From contig CALLMH010000023.1 in assembly GCA_938007965.1 (NCBI GenBank), forward strand, positions 1 to 64,000: a stretch of 64,000 bases of DNA. The letters are read 5' to 3'. The notes under the pieces are model-generated. The model saw only the letters and a list, made by a program, of their open reading frames with translations. It was not told the origin of the DNA and searched no databases. Source of the DNA: an uncultured Saprospiraceae bacterium. Lineage in GTDB: Bacteria; Bacteroidota; Bacteroidia; Chitinophagales; Saprospiraceae. The position numbers and the translations under genes were made by a program. Positions 52,583 to 63,222 of this stretch are shown here, in pieces; position 1 is the first letter of the stretch, and every line of letters starts with the position of its first letter.

Positions 52583-53500
52583 CTATTCCATTATTTTCTT
52601 GAAGGTATCCATATTTTTATGTTCACTTAGGTGATTTATGATCGGTTGTAACTCTTGGACATTAGTGACTTTGTATAGATGCTCAAATTGATACTTCATC
52701 ACACCCCAGTAATTGACATTTGAGATGTCCCAATGATACATTGAGTATAAGTAGTCATCTCCATACCTGAAGTGCGGAAGCCAAGCCAATAAGGTAATCA
52801 ACCCATCCTCTAATGACTTACGAATCTGATAATCCTCCTCAAATGATAGGTATTCGGCCGCTGCGATCAGTACGAATACAAATCCATTGAGCACCATCGA
52901 AGGTTTGGCAGTATCGTATTCTTCTACCCAGCACTTTATGGCATCTGAGCTTATCATGACTCCACCTTTATTTCTAGGGTTGAGACAGGGTAGTAATGCA
53001 CTCTTACTCCACCCTAGATACTTAGTATCCTGAGTTACATGAAAGACTCTCAAGAAAAAAGAAGAAACCTTCGCCTGTATGATACCTGAGATAACATCTC
53101 CTTCTAGATCAAACTTACTATAGCCTCCTTTGACTATAAAATGAGGTAAGCCATCCACATATCGAGCTTGCTTACCGATATTGGTTACATATTGTATCAA
53201 TATACGCTCATCCATCTGTCCTTCATTCATCATATCATTGTAGTCTATAATAGCATACATCACGTCTATGATAAACTGTCTCCTCTTGCCATAATGCTTG
53301 CGAGCTTTCTTCATGTCAAAATACGCAAAACTATGATACACCTCAGAGAATGAGACCTCGTACGTTGGCAATTCAGGATAAACCACTTTATCCTTCAATA
53401 TTTTATAGGGATATTTTCCGTACTTCGACCGCAGACGCATCGCCTTCGCCTTGATACGAATCGAATTAAATATATAACTGGGGATTAAAAATCTATTCAT
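52583..53500 (-). CDS. D-glucuronyl C5-epimerase-like protein
   Basis: NKGGVMISSDAIKCWVEEYDTAKPSMVLNGFVFVLIAAAEYL..SMYHWDISNVNYWGVMKYQFEHLYKVT resembles the glucuronyl C5-epimerase C-terminal family. Confidence 0.65.
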   Translation of the reverse strand: MNRFLIPSYIFNSIRIKAKAMRLRSKYGKYPYKILKDKVVYPELPTYEVSFSEVYHSFAYFDMKKARKHYGKRRQFIIDVMYAIIDYNDMMNEGQMDERILIQYVTNIGKQARYVDGLPHFIVKGGYSKFDLEGDVISGIIQAKVSSFFLRVFHVTQDTKYLGWSKSALLPCLNPRNKGGVMISSDAIKCWVEEYDTAKPSMVLNGFVFVLIAAAEYLSFEEDYQIRKSLEDGLITLLAWLPHFRYGDDYLYSMYHWDISNVNYWGVMKYQFEHLYKVTNVQELQPIINHLSEHKNMDTFKKIME

Positions 53501-54921
53501 CTTTTTAGTTTCAGTCTTACCATCTGTAAATCATTCTTTATCAATATAGAGTCAGACTCAATTACAGAATATCTACGAAGTCCGATATCCAAATAGTCGG
53601 TTATTTTGTCTGTATTTGATTGTTTCTCCGCATTGGTAGTATTGAGCGTATGAAGAGTCGTAACCGATTCCACACTATCAAATACTGTAGTCATATAATT
53701 ACGATCTGCCAATCTAGAGATGTCCGTCTGCATCTTAAATGAGCCATAGAATGGATTTACATATCGAATGACATTCGTCCATCCAGAATGATCAAACATG
53801 ACTAACCCACCATCGTAGTTTTCATATATTTTATTGGCTACTGAGGCATGAAGGCTAGCTTCCCTATGCATATATATCTGCACTCCGATGCTTACTGCAA
53901 ATACTACCCCATAAAAAGAATAAATCAACCATACGGGAAGCGCTACATCTCTAAAAAACCACCCTATCGAGATTACATAAAACGGAAGGATCGGCAATAA
54001 GAATCTACTCATCACTATCGTACCTGTCAACGGACCACTGTAGGCGATCGCATTGTATCCATATAGCAAGTAAAGAAGCAAAAAGGCCAAAATAGATAGC
54101 AATATCGGATATCTGTACCTCCCTTTATATAGCATCAAAAACACCACACCTAATGGCATCAACACTACAGTCAGTAGGGCGTATAGTACGAAATTATCCA
54201 ATACGTTTTGAAACGAAAACCCCGCCCCGAGGATATAATAAAATGGATCATCATACGCCCACCAAGCTGAGATCAATCTAGGTAAGAACCCAATAATCCC
54301 GCCTAATGCATAATATACAAACCATCGCCTATCTTGAATAAAATGGATCAAACAAATACCTCCCAAAAGCAAAACATTGGTCTCTCGAAACCAAAATGAA
54401 AACGCAGCAATAAATGTCAAAAAAAACCACTTCTTCGCCGACTCTTCTCGACCAAACAATAAATAAATAAACAAACATACAAGTCCCAAACTCGGCATCC
54501 CGCTCATAAATGAATGAGCAAAAATCAAGGTCGCTGGATAAAGAAGCGCAAGTCCAATGCATGGTATAAATAGCCCTTCTCTGCGAAGCGACTTATATAA
54601 TAGTGTCATACTACCAAGCAATAAAAATAGGCTGCCTAAAAATGCCCATTTTATGCCGAAGCATTTGGTCCATAGTGCTATCCAAAATGCATTGCCCATG
54701 GTGTAATGGCTATTTTTGTATTCGAAATATTCATTGGTAAATGGATCTACGTATCCAAGATATGGTATACCATCTTGGATCGCTAAAGCCGAATTAATAT
54801 ACGTATATTCATCAGAGATTAGCCCTCCTTGAGGAAGGGTAAATAAATACACTATCCCCGTCACCAAGAGTAGCCCGTAGAATAATATGTCATTCATCTT
54901 ATAGGATAATCCACTTTTCAT
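53497..54921 (-). CDS. Multi-pass membrane glycosyltransferase (ArnT/PMT-like)
   Basis: GGLISDEYTYINSALAIQDG near the N-terminus, many TM helices; overlaps both neighbours by 4 bp. Confidence 0.8.
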   Translation of the reverse strand: MKSGLSYKMNDILFYGLLLVTGIVYLFTLPQGGLISDEYTYINSALAIQDGIPYLGYVDPFTNEYFEYKNSHYTMGNAFWIALWTKCFGIKWAFLGSLFLLLGSMTLLYKSLRREGLFIPCIGLALLYPATLIFAHSFMSGMPSLGLVCLFIYLLFGREESAKKWFFLTFIAAFSFWFRETNVLLLGGICLIHFIQDRRWFVYYALGGIIGFLPRLISAWWAYDDPFYYILGAGFSFQNVLDNFVLYALLTVVLMPLGVVFLMLYKGRYRYPILLSILAFLLLYLLYGYNAIAYSGPLTGTIVMSRFLLPILPFYVISIGWFFRDVALPVWLIYSFYGVVFAVSIGVQIYMHREASLHASVANKIYENYDGGLVMFDHSGWTNVIRYVNPFYGSFKMQTDISRLADRNYMTTVFDSVESVTTLHTLNTTNAEKQSNTDKITDYLDIGLRRYSVIESDSILIKNDLQMVRLKLKR

Positions 54922-55589
54922 TTACCGCTTAATAACCGTTTGATGAGGAATATCGTTGATTGTATGATGATCATTGGTTTACCCATTTTGTACGCTTTGA
55001 TATATTGACTGAGCGTCTGATCATATTTTCTTGCTGACTTTAGCTTACGAGTGCCTATTGGTGTATGAGACTCATATTCGATATCTGTTTCCGCATTACC
55101 AATCTCATCATATAGATGTGCATCACTACCCGCTACCATAGGTTTTCCATACTTCTGAGCGAGTATAATGGCAAGTTCATTATTAACGTCACTGGCTCTT
55201 GCATTGATTACTTCTATGTAGTCGATTTTATCAAAATCCACCAAACTGAGATCGTGATCTACGTAAGGATGGACTAGTATTGTCTGACCTCCTTGAGCAT
55301 GAATCTCATCGCATACCGCGGCGAATTCTCGACTTTTTATTTCTTCAGATATGTGTATTCCTGTGATATCTCCCGCAGTGGTTCTGATCTCTGCACCTAC
55401 TATGACTTCAAAATTAGGATCAGTATTGAGCGCTTTCGTTTCTAATCCACCAGCGACTGTGTTATGATCACAGATTACTACCCCATTGAGACCTTTCTTT
55501 TTTGCAATTTGCAATATTTTGGCTGGTTTCATCATGCTATCATAGGAGTGATGCGTATGTATGTGAAAATCATATCTCATCGAAACCAC
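54918..55589 (-). CDS. PHP domain phosphoesterase
   Basis: YDFHIHTHHSYDSMMKPAKILQIAKKKGLNGVVICDHNTVAGG..ILVHPYVDH..VAGSDAH. Confidence 0.92.
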   Translation of the reverse strand: MVSMRYDFHIHTHHSYDSMMKPAKILQIAKKKGLNGVVICDHNTVAGGLETKALNTDPNFEVIVGAEIRTTAGDITGIHISEEIKSREFAAVCDEIHAQGGQTILVHPYVDHDLSLVDFDKIDYIEVINARASDVNNELAIILAQKYGKPMVAGSDAHLYDEIGNAETDIEYESHTPIGTRKLKSARKYDQTLSQYIKAYKMGKPMIIIQSTIFLIKRLLSGK

Positions 55590-56716
55590 TTTTTGTAATA
55601 GTGCATAGGTATATTAGCCAGTTGAAACATATTAGGTTTTATGTCTCTCCAAGAGATATCTTTGTGGGATGAAAACATGTCTGTAAATACTCGACCCACA
55701 CTTGAAGGTTTTGCAAATATATGGAATAACTCACCATTCAGGATCCACTGATATTTTTTGGTACTGTATCGCCCTGATTTGGGTAGAGGCTGACCTTCTG
55801 CATCTTTTGCCCATATGAGCGGGAAGTCTACCCCATTAGCCACCGCTAGGTCCAATGATCCCCAAAATTTAGCATTGATTTCTAATAGTAAGTACTTATC
55901 TTTCCTTCTATCTTTTTTGAACTCGACCATGGCCACCCCATCCCATTTGAGATGATCCAGTATTTTTTTGCCTAGCATTTCCATATCATCATCATAGTAC
56001 CCTTCTGCAGCTACACTATACCCTCCACTAGGCGGATATTCTCTTATCCTGTGGTGAATAAAGTGGTTCATACAAACTCCATCTCTATAATAAGCAAAGA
56101 ATCCATATCCATCTCCGACCACTCTTTCTTGTGCGATCAGTACTTTGCCCGGATGCTCATTAAAGTATGCTGACGCAAGTGATTTTGCTTCTGATATCGT
56201 CTCTGGGTATTTCAGAAAGCTATCACCTGATTCTTCGGCACTTTTCAGCACCTCGACAGTCTTCCCAGATAATAGCTCTATATCCTCCGCACTTCCCAGA
56301 AACGAACTATACGGCACAGGTATATTGAGTGATTGCGCTACCTTATGTACCCACTGTTTATTGCTTGCATTTATCAGTAATTCAGCATTAGCGATCCGAA
56401 TATGCGTACACTTTTCTATCTCTTGTTTGATCTCCGCACAAAGCTGAAATGATAGATAATCACTTGGAATTATGGTGAGGTATTCTTTATCTCTGAGAGT
56501 CGAGAGAATCTCCTGTTTATACTTGACTGCATCTAACTTGGGATTAGTCAGGATGATTTTACCATTGGTATATTTAGAAAAAAAACAAATTGATCTCTTA
56601 TGATAAGCTGTGACATCAAGGTGATAATCTCCTATCCTGCCTAGTGACCTTACGATTGCCAGTGTCTTTTTATGGCCTCCATCAAGGATTAAGATATTTT
56701 GCTTTTCTTTTTTCAT
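55577..56716 (-). CDS. ATP-grasp (carboxylate-amine ligase-like) protein
   Basis: NIPVPYSSF..VLIAQERVVGDGYGFFAYYRDG..WDGVAMVEFKKD..YLLLEINAKFWGSLDLAVANGVDFP. Confidence 0.88.
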   Translation of the reverse strand: MKKEKQNILILDGGHKKTLAIVRSLGRIGDYHLDVTAYHKRSICFFSKYTNGKIILTNPKLDAVKYKQEILSTLRDKEYLTIIPSDYLSFQLCAEIKQEIEKCTHIRIANAELLINASNKQWVHKVAQSLNIPVPYSSFLGSAEDIELLSGKTVEVLKSAEESGDSFLKYPETISEAKSLASAYFNEHPGKVLIAQERVVGDGYGFFAYYRDGVCMNHFIHHRIREYPPSGGYSVAAEGYYDDDMEMLGKKILDHLKWDGVAMVEFKKDRRKDKYLLLEINAKFWGSLDLAVANGVDFPLIWAKDAEGQPLPKSGRYSTKKYQWILNGELFHIFAKPSSVGRVFTDMFSSHKDISWRDIKPNMFQLANIPMHYYKKWFR

Positions 56717-57062
56717 CTATTTCAAGAGGTGAAAGTAATCAATATTAAACCACTTCAAAAATACTCTATGACCGAATCACCAAATCGCTTGTATTTCTTG
56801 ATATCTTTTAAATAGTGATACTGAAAAAATAACGTTAATCAAGATAATCATATAAAGATGAGTAAAGAAACAAAAGCTCAATATAATCAATTACGAGTCA
56901 TGGAGGCAGAAAAAAACATGTGATAACATAAGATCATCAATGTCACTTTTTCATAAGAGGTCAAACGGAAACCCTATCATTAAATACGTATGTAAATCCT
57001 ATTTTACTAAAAGGATTAACTCAATTTTGATTAATTTACGACCAAAGAATAAATAGTAACCA

Positions 57063-57758
57063 ATGTCCACAAATCTAAAATTGAATATAAAATCATGGTC
57101 AGAAGAAGACAGACCACGAGAAAAGTTGATGCTCAAAGGAAGAGAAGCATTATCCGATGCTGAATTACTAGCCATCCTCATCGGATCTGGTAATACTGAG
57201 ATGTCCGCCGTCGGTCTATCACAGCTCATCCTAAGTTCTGCCGATAATAACTTACATGAATTGGGTAAAAAAGATTTGGCAGATTTTATGGTATTCAAAG
57301 GTATAGGCGAAGCAAAAGCCATCACTATCGCCGCAGCACTCGAAATCGGAAGGCGAAGACAAATAACAGACCCCAAAGAACAACCCAAGATACTATCTAG
57401 TCACGATGCATATAAGTGTATCGCGCCCATCATAGCGGACAATAATTATGAAGAATTCTGGATATTATTACTGAATCGTGGTTCCAAATTAATAAAGAAA
57501 TTAAAAATCAGTAGTGGTGGAGTGAATGCAGTATTGGCAGATCCAAGATTGATATTCAAGCCTGCGATAGAGAACCTAGCTTCGGTGATCATCCTCGTAC
57601 ATAATCATCCAAGTGGCAATCTACGACCTAGCCGCGAAGATCTCAACATCACCAAAAAATTGCAAGAGGGTGCTAAGTTACTAGACTTCTCTATCCCTGA
57701 CCATCTTATCATAACTCAAGATGGATATCTGAGTTTTGCAGATGAAGGTCTGATGTAA
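57063..57758 (+). CDS. radC: DNA repair protein RadC (JAB/MPN domain)
   Basis: EEDRPREKLMLKGREALSDAELLAILIGSG..VILVHNHPSGNLRPSREDLNITKKLQEGAKLLDFSIPDHLIIT. Confidence 0.95.
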   Translation: MSTNLKLNIKSWSEEDRPREKLMLKGREALSDAELLAILIGSGNTEMSAVGLSQLILSSADNNLHELGKKDLADFMVFKGIGEAKAITIAAALEIGRRRQITDPKEQPKILSSHDAYKCIAPIIADNNYEEFWILLLNRGSKLIKKLKISSGGVNAVLADPRLIFKPAIENLASVIILVHNHPSGNLRPSREDLNITKKLQEGAKLLDFSIPDHLIITQDGYLSFADEGLM

Positions 57759-57961
57759 GGAATCTATATTTGAGTATAGATACAATTTAACTTTCCATTT
57801 TAGAGGACACAATAAATATTTTGTCAATGTCATCATAAGGCCATATAGCAAAAAAGCCTTGATGCACATATTCTGTTAAATCAGCAAAACTACATCGCGA
57901 AATACACCTTTTGAAATAATATTTTCGCTATCCAATTAACATTCATTACTTTTATATCCAA

Positions 57962-58417
57962 ATGAGCAATAAAATAAAAGAACGCATGACATTAAAGCAA
58001 TTAATAAAGCTAGAAAACAAGGCCAAGGAGGTTTGGGTGATCAGTCCTACTTTACATTATGATACGGAGAACAAAGAATTCTCGGAATTGGTTAGTGTAA
58101 ACTTAGACGAGAAGACGAAATACAGATATATAGTCCCTGCAACGAAGACTGTAGAAAAAAACTTGAAGCTTTATAAAAAAATATATAACGTCTCTGAAGT
58201 GGAGATTGCAGCTAATTTCTTAATTCTTCCTGATACAGAATTTATCCCCTTTATGGAAGAAACAGCAATCTATAATGCATCGACAAAAGCGATAGCATGT
58301 GCAGCACCTGCGACAGAAGATAGTAATGATGTCATCAAATTCAATGAGACTACTTCTAAGACTATGGCGAAAGCATTCAAAGCGATCTGGAAAAAATATA
58401 AGAGAACAAATCCATAG
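57962..58417 (+). CDS. Hypothetical protein (151 aa)
   Basis: ORF with ATG and adjacent terminator; no family recognised. Confidence 0.65.
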   Translation: MSNKIKERMTLKQLIKLENKAKEVWVISPTLHYDTENKEFSELVSVNLDEKTKYRYIVPATKTVEKNLKLYKKIYNVSEVEIAANFLILPDTEFIPFMEETAIYNASTKAIACAAPATEDSNDVIKFNETTSKTMAKAFKAIWKKYKRTNP

Positions 58418-58430
58418 AAAGAATAATGAC

Positions 58431-58486
58431 TATAGAATAAGGATATTCGTAAATAACGAATATCCCTATTCTATAACATTTTTTCT
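58431..58486 (+). terminator. Long hairpin with following T-run
   Basis: TATAGAATAaGGATATTCGT-aaata-ACGAATATCCcTATTCTATA (58431-58475), one mismatch in about 20-bp arms, then ACATTTTTTCT. Confidence 0.75.
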
Positions 58487-58667
58487 AACTACTTCTGAAA
58501 AGAAGTGACGCCCATTTGCTTTGCAAGCCATTCTGACTAAAGCATGGTTCTGTTTTTAACGAAAATTAGTCTCCGAAAACTACACTGACTAAGGCCAATT
58601 TAACTTGTTGCAGAAAAATAATGCTATTTTGTCAAGATATCATCGTAGAAACTCACTCCAAAAATAA

Positions 58668-60077
58668 TCACCCTTCCTCAGCTAGGATCTGGGTTTGATA
58701 CTTCTTATAATCTTCCCCTTTTTCTTTCGCTATTTTGATGGCTTTCTCGAGGATATTCTTAGCATCTTTAGTTTTATCTCTATCCGTATATAGCGATGCC
58801 AGCAATTCGAGGTATATAAGAGATTTTGGATTGAGTTGAATTGCCGACTTCATCAATGATGTAGCTTTTTTCAATTCTTTATCATCTATGTTATTACTAT
58901 TTGAGATATAGCGCGCGACGATATACATCATATGATGATCTTTTCCATGATCTTTTAGATATTGATCTGATAGTGCTAACACTTTTTCGGTACTCTGATC
59001 GGCCATTAGGCGATTAATAAAGTAATGTGTTGCCTTTGTTTTACTATTTTCAGGATCAAGATTATCATACAAAGAGATAGCCTCTTCAAGCGTAGGTCTA
59101 GGTACTGCATTGTGTAGTGTACGATATGTAAGTACTTCGAGTGTCCGTCTCACAATAGATTCACCGAACTGTGCTATAAAGTCCTCTTTATGATCACATA
59201 TGTATCTGTATTCTTCTGAGAATGTACTCGACACGAAGTCCATGATAAACTTCCTATTCTCCTCTGTACCCCAATCAGCCTGAGTCGCAAGGTACTTAGT
59301 CGCTGCACTTCGACTACTTCCATCCATAAATTCTAATCTAAGATAGGCTTCCTGTTTCAGTACTTCAGGTGGCATATCTCCTTCTCCTAATACTGCCAAC
59401 ACCTTTTCCGAAGATTCTTCTACAGTTTCATAGCTGTCTAAAATCTTAGCACGCCTTGTGGCTTGCGATATGGATATATTACCCGTTGCAGTATCGATGG
59501 GTTTTTTCGGTTCCTTTCGAGATGAGGTCTTTTTATTTTTGATTTTTGGAGCTGCTGAAACTACATCCGTAGACTTAGGTGTTTTTTTCTTTATTTTGGA
59601 AACACCAGTTACAGTACCGTCTTTTCTCCTTACTGCTGTAGCGTCTGATACGAAGTAACTATTAGGGTCTAGTGCCGCCTGGCCTGCACTCAGCAATTCT
59701 GATATAGTAAGCTCTTTATCAACTTGATATTTTATCAATCCATCAGGGTCTAAGATAAACATCGTCGGTAGAAACACCACATCATACTTCTTTCTGAGTT
59801 CTGCCGCCTTAGTAGGGTTTTGCATATTGACCCTATAATTGATAAAGTGCTCGTTGAAGAATCTAGCCACATCTTTATCTTTGAATTTTTCTTCCATATG
59901 CTTACAAGGAACACACCAATCTGCATATGTATCGATGAATACATTCTTATTACGCTCTTTAGCTATACTCATGATTGCTGCGAGATTACCATCCGTAAAT
60001 CGAATCTCTTCCTGCGCAGATATCAATCCACTGCAGCATATCAACATTACAAATAATATGGATTTAATTGTAGTCAA
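58668..60077 (-). CDS. Secreted thioredoxin-family protein with TPR-like C-terminus
   Basis: Signal peptide; NVFIDTYADWCVPCKHMEEKFKDKDVARFFNEHFI; C-terminal LNPKSLIYLELLASLYTDRDKTKDAKNILEKAIKIAKEKG. Confidence 0.88.
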   Translation of the reverse strand: MTTIKSILFVMLICCSGLISAQEEIRFTDGNLAAIMSIAKERNKNVFIDTYADWCVPCKHMEEKFKDKDVARFFNEHFINYRVNMQNPTKAAELRKKYDVVFLPTMFILDPDGLIKYQVDKELTISELLSAGQAALDPNSYFVSDATAVRRKDGTVTGVSKIKKKTPKSTDVVSAAPKIKNKKTSSRKEPKKPIDTATGNISISQATRRAKILDSYETVEESSEKVLAVLGEGDMPPEVLKQEAYLRLEFMDGSSRSAATKYLATQADWGTEENRKFIMDFVSSTFSEEYRYICDHKEDFIAQFGESIVRRTLEVLTYRTLHNAVPRPTLEEAISLYDNLDPENSKTKATHYFINRLMADQSTEKVLALSDQYLKDHGKDHHMMYIVARYISNSNNIDDKELKKATSLMKSAIQLNPKSLIYLELLASLYTDRDKTKDAKNILEKAIKIAKEKGEDYKKYQTQILAEEG

Positions 60078-60131
60078 GTATTAATTAGATTAAATTATTT
60101 TAGGAGTTCATTATAATCTGAGCCTGTTCTC

Positions 60132-61310
60132 TTATGCTTTCTTCTTTTCTAGTACTTTCAACATCATTTCGAGAGACTTAGATTTTTCGCCCGATTTTTC
60201 AGCATTTTTCAATCCTTTAGTGAGCACCTTCTCGGCACCTTCATAATCCTCGAGCAACATCAGCGTTTTGGAATACGCTAAGGCACTATTTACTGATTTT
60301 GACTTCTTGAAGTACTTCTTTGATATATTTTTTGCAGTTTTTAGCATCTCAATATCATCTCCAAAGATCTTATGAATTGTAAGGATGATCCCATTTATTT
60401 GCTCTACATCTCCATTGAGATAGATTTTCGTTATATCCTTGGCTGCGGATGCATACATTGATTTATCTTTCATACTTTTTGCATAAGCCATCTTAGCCAT
60501 CAACTCGTACGTTTCGGATCCTGTAGTAAGCGCCTTAGACTTTGTTATTGCTTCATCGAGCAGCGTTTCTGTTTCATATTCTACGGCTTTGTTTACCGTC
60601 TTATTGCACGCTGACTTCACCTTCTTATCGAACTCTGCTTCGCCGATGAGCGCTATGATACCTGACTTATTCTCCACCATCATATCGAATATCTTAGAGT
60701 CCGCATCTACTGTTGCAATGTGGTAAAATTTAAGTTTTTGCTCTTCTGTAATTTCTGGATTAGACTTCAAATAACTATTAGATATCCTTAGACTAGGCTT
60801 ATTTGCTCTATTTAGTGCTTTCACATAGCTGTATACCACATTATACGATCTATCTCCATCGTCATACTTTTCTTTGTATTTGCCACTAGTATCGTAACCT
60901 TTGATCGCTTGCTTGGCCATAGCGATCAGTTGATCTCCTTTCTGTCCACCTTTGATCTTTTTCACTACGTTACCTTCCCCATCTAGAAAAAACATGGTAG
61001 GATAAGCTGACACAGGATATTTACTATCGAATGTTCGTCCATTTTTGGATTCCATATCTAATTTGAGATTGATAAAATTTTCATTGTAAATCTCTCCGAC
61101 ATCCGACTTTACAAATTCATGTTTTGCCATTCGTTTACATGGACCACACCACTCTGCGTACGAATCTACGAACATGAGTTTATCTTGTTCTTTTGCCATT
61201 TCCAAAGCTTCTTGCCACTTGACTTTTACGAACTCTATGCCCTGAGCATAATTAGAAAATGAAATAGAAAATAAAAAAATGAAAATTATAAAACGTTTCA
61301 TAGATATCAT
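60132..61310 (-). CDS. Secreted thioredoxin-family protein, paralog of the downstream gene
   Basis: Signal peptide; LMFVDSYAEWCGPCKRMAKHEFVKSDVGEIYNENFINLKLDME..YPTMFFLDGEG. Confidence 0.88.
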   Translation of the reverse strand: MISMKRFIIFIFLFSISFSNYAQGIEFVKVKWQEALEMAKEQDKLMFVDSYAEWCGPCKRMAKHEFVKSDVGEIYNENFINLKLDMESKNGRTFDSKYPVSAYPTMFFLDGEGNVVKKIKGGQKGDQLIAMAKQAIKGYDTSGKYKEKYDDGDRSYNVVYSYVKALNRANKPSLRISNSYLKSNPEITEEQKLKFYHIATVDADSKIFDMMVENKSGIIALIGEAEFDKKVKSACNKTVNKAVEYETETLLDEAITKSKALTTGSETYELMAKMAYAKSMKDKSMYASAAKDITKIYLNGDVEQINGIILTIHKIFGDDIEMLKTAKNISKKYFKKSKSVNSALAYSKTLMLLEDYEGAEKVLTKGLKNAEKSGEKSKSLEMMLKVLEKKKA

Positions 61311-61785
61311 ATTAATTAAAAAAGCAATATAAAGATAAGTCGAGAATTTGGATTCTCATAATGGGATATTTCTGCCTATTGTGTATGCTGCAAATAGAAC
61401 GTAAAAATATAGTTCTCAGTTCGTGGTTTTATTAGTAAACGTAGATTTAACAAGATGGTAACGTGTATTAATAAATATAATTAATCGCCTTCTGTATCAA
61501 ATCAAATATTGCCTTATATAACGAATCCTAGATTCACAAAAAAACGATCTCAGCACCAAAGCCAAATATTTATAAAAAACTATCAATTTAATCTTCTTGT
61601 ACAGTAGAGAGAACAAATTTATATGAATAACTTTCAACCCCTATTGTTCGCTATCCGTATTGATAAAGACAAACCTTTTCAATTCCGCTTAATCCCGTCT
61701 CCATTTATTTAGGTAAAAACGATAAACAAATCTATTTTATTTTATATCTTGAAGGCACACATTAATCACTCGAAATCTAGATAAT

Positions 61786-63219
61786 TTGAAAGTATTATTT
61801 GCTTCGGCAGAATGTTACCCAATCGCTAAAGTAGGAGGTCTCGCCGACGTCGTCGGTGCTCTACCCAAATATCTCAACAATCAAGGGCATGAAGTAGTAG
61901 TGGCAATGCCTAAATATGACCTTCCATGGATAAATAACCAATCTCTAGAATCAATACAATCCGGAACAATCCAGATCCTAAATAAAAAATATGAATACGA
62001 CTTAGAGCTACTCGACCGATCTATATTAGGCTTCGAAGTCATGTTCGTAGATATTCCAGAATTATTTTTCCGTAAAGGGGTCTATTCAGATGATAAGAGT
62101 AACTACTTCACAGATGAGCCAGAAAGATACACTTCATTTGCAAAGGTGCTTTTGAATTGGGTCCTTTCTCAAAGCGATCGACCTGATATCGTACATTGTC
62201 ATGATCATCATACATCACTGATTCCATTTATGATGACAAAGTGTCATAAATATGAAGTATTGTCAAGCATACCTACGGTACTAACTATTCATAATGAAAA
62301 GTATAGAGGAAGATTTTCGTGGCAAAAGGAATACTTACTACCCGAATATTCTACTAAAAACAGAGGCTTGTTAGACTGGGATGGAATGATCGACCCGCTG
62401 GCATGTGGTATCAAGTGTTGCTGGCAGATGACAACGGTATCTCCGTCATATATGGAAGAATTACTATCCGCTCCTGGCGATCTAAGACCACTTTTTCAAC
62501 AAGAAAAATCAAAAGCTCGCGGGCTCATCAATGGCATAGATAGCGATTACTGGAATCCCAAGAAGGATATAATGATAGCCCATCAGCTTAAGAGAAGCAT
62601 CAATGTATACAAATCAAAAAATAAACAAACACTTTGTAAGCAAATGGGTCTTAACCCTAATCTCCCATTGATCTCATTTATCGGAAGATTAGCAGCCGAA
62701 AAAGGGGCAGACTTAATTCCAGACACCATCCTTAAAATCTACAAGAAATCAACTCCCATCAATATCATCATCCTGGGTACTGGAATGGCAGAACTCGAAC
62801 AAAAACTTAACCATATAGGTAACCAATATAGAAATACACTATCTATCAACATCATGTATAATGAAGCTATGGCACATCAGATATATGCTGGATCTGACTT
62901 CTTACTTATGCCCTCTAGAGTAGAACCTTGCGGACTTAATCAGATGTACGCTCTTAGATACGGTACTATACCAATAGTCAGGTCTACTGGTGGATTAAAG
63001 GATACCGTCATAGACATCAAATATAAAAAAGGCAACGGAATCCGATTTGAAGAAGCCAATATAGAATCTATAGCGAAAGCTTGTAATCGCGCCTTTCGAT
63101 TATTCAATAATAAATCGAAGATGTCAGATACCATCGAAAATACTCTCGCTTCCAATTTTAGCTGGGACGCATCGGCAAATAACTATATAAATCTATATCA
63201 AGAACTGATTAAAAATTAA
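61786..63219 (+). CDS. glgA: Glycogen/starch synthase
   Basis: TTG start; MKVLFASAECYPIAKVGGLADVVGALPKYL..PSRVEPCGLNQMYALRYGTIPIVRSTGGLKDTV. Confidence 0.95.
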   Translation: MKVLFASAECYPIAKVGGLADVVGALPKYLNNQGHEVVVAMPKYDLPWINNQSLESIQSGTIQILNKKYEYDLELLDRSILGFEVMFVDIPELFFRKGVYSDDKSNYFTDEPERYTSFAKVLLNWVLSQSDRPDIVHCHDHHTSLIPFMMTKCHKYEVLSSIPTVLTIHNEKYRGRFSWQKEYLLPEYSTKNRGLLDWDGMIDPLACGIKCCWQMTTVSPSYMEELLSAPGDLRPLFQQEKSKARGLINGIDSDYWNPKKDIMIAHQLKRSINVYKSKNKQTLCKQMGLNPNLPLISFIGRLAAEKGADLIPDTILKIYKKSTPINIIILGTGMAELEQKLNHIGNQYRNTLSINIMYNEAMAHQIYAGSDFLLMPSRVEPCGLNQMYALRYGTIPIVRSTGGLKDTVIDIKYKKGNGIRFEEANIESIAKACNRAFRLFNNKSKMSDTIENTLASNFSWDASANNYINLYQELIKN

Positions 63220-63222
63220 TAT

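Noticed and set aside
58500-58660. Odd intergenic text (gacgcccatttgctttgcaagcc...) as a mobile-element relic
   Set aside because: Could be a dispersed repeat, but there is no second copy in the window and no recognisable gene fragment.
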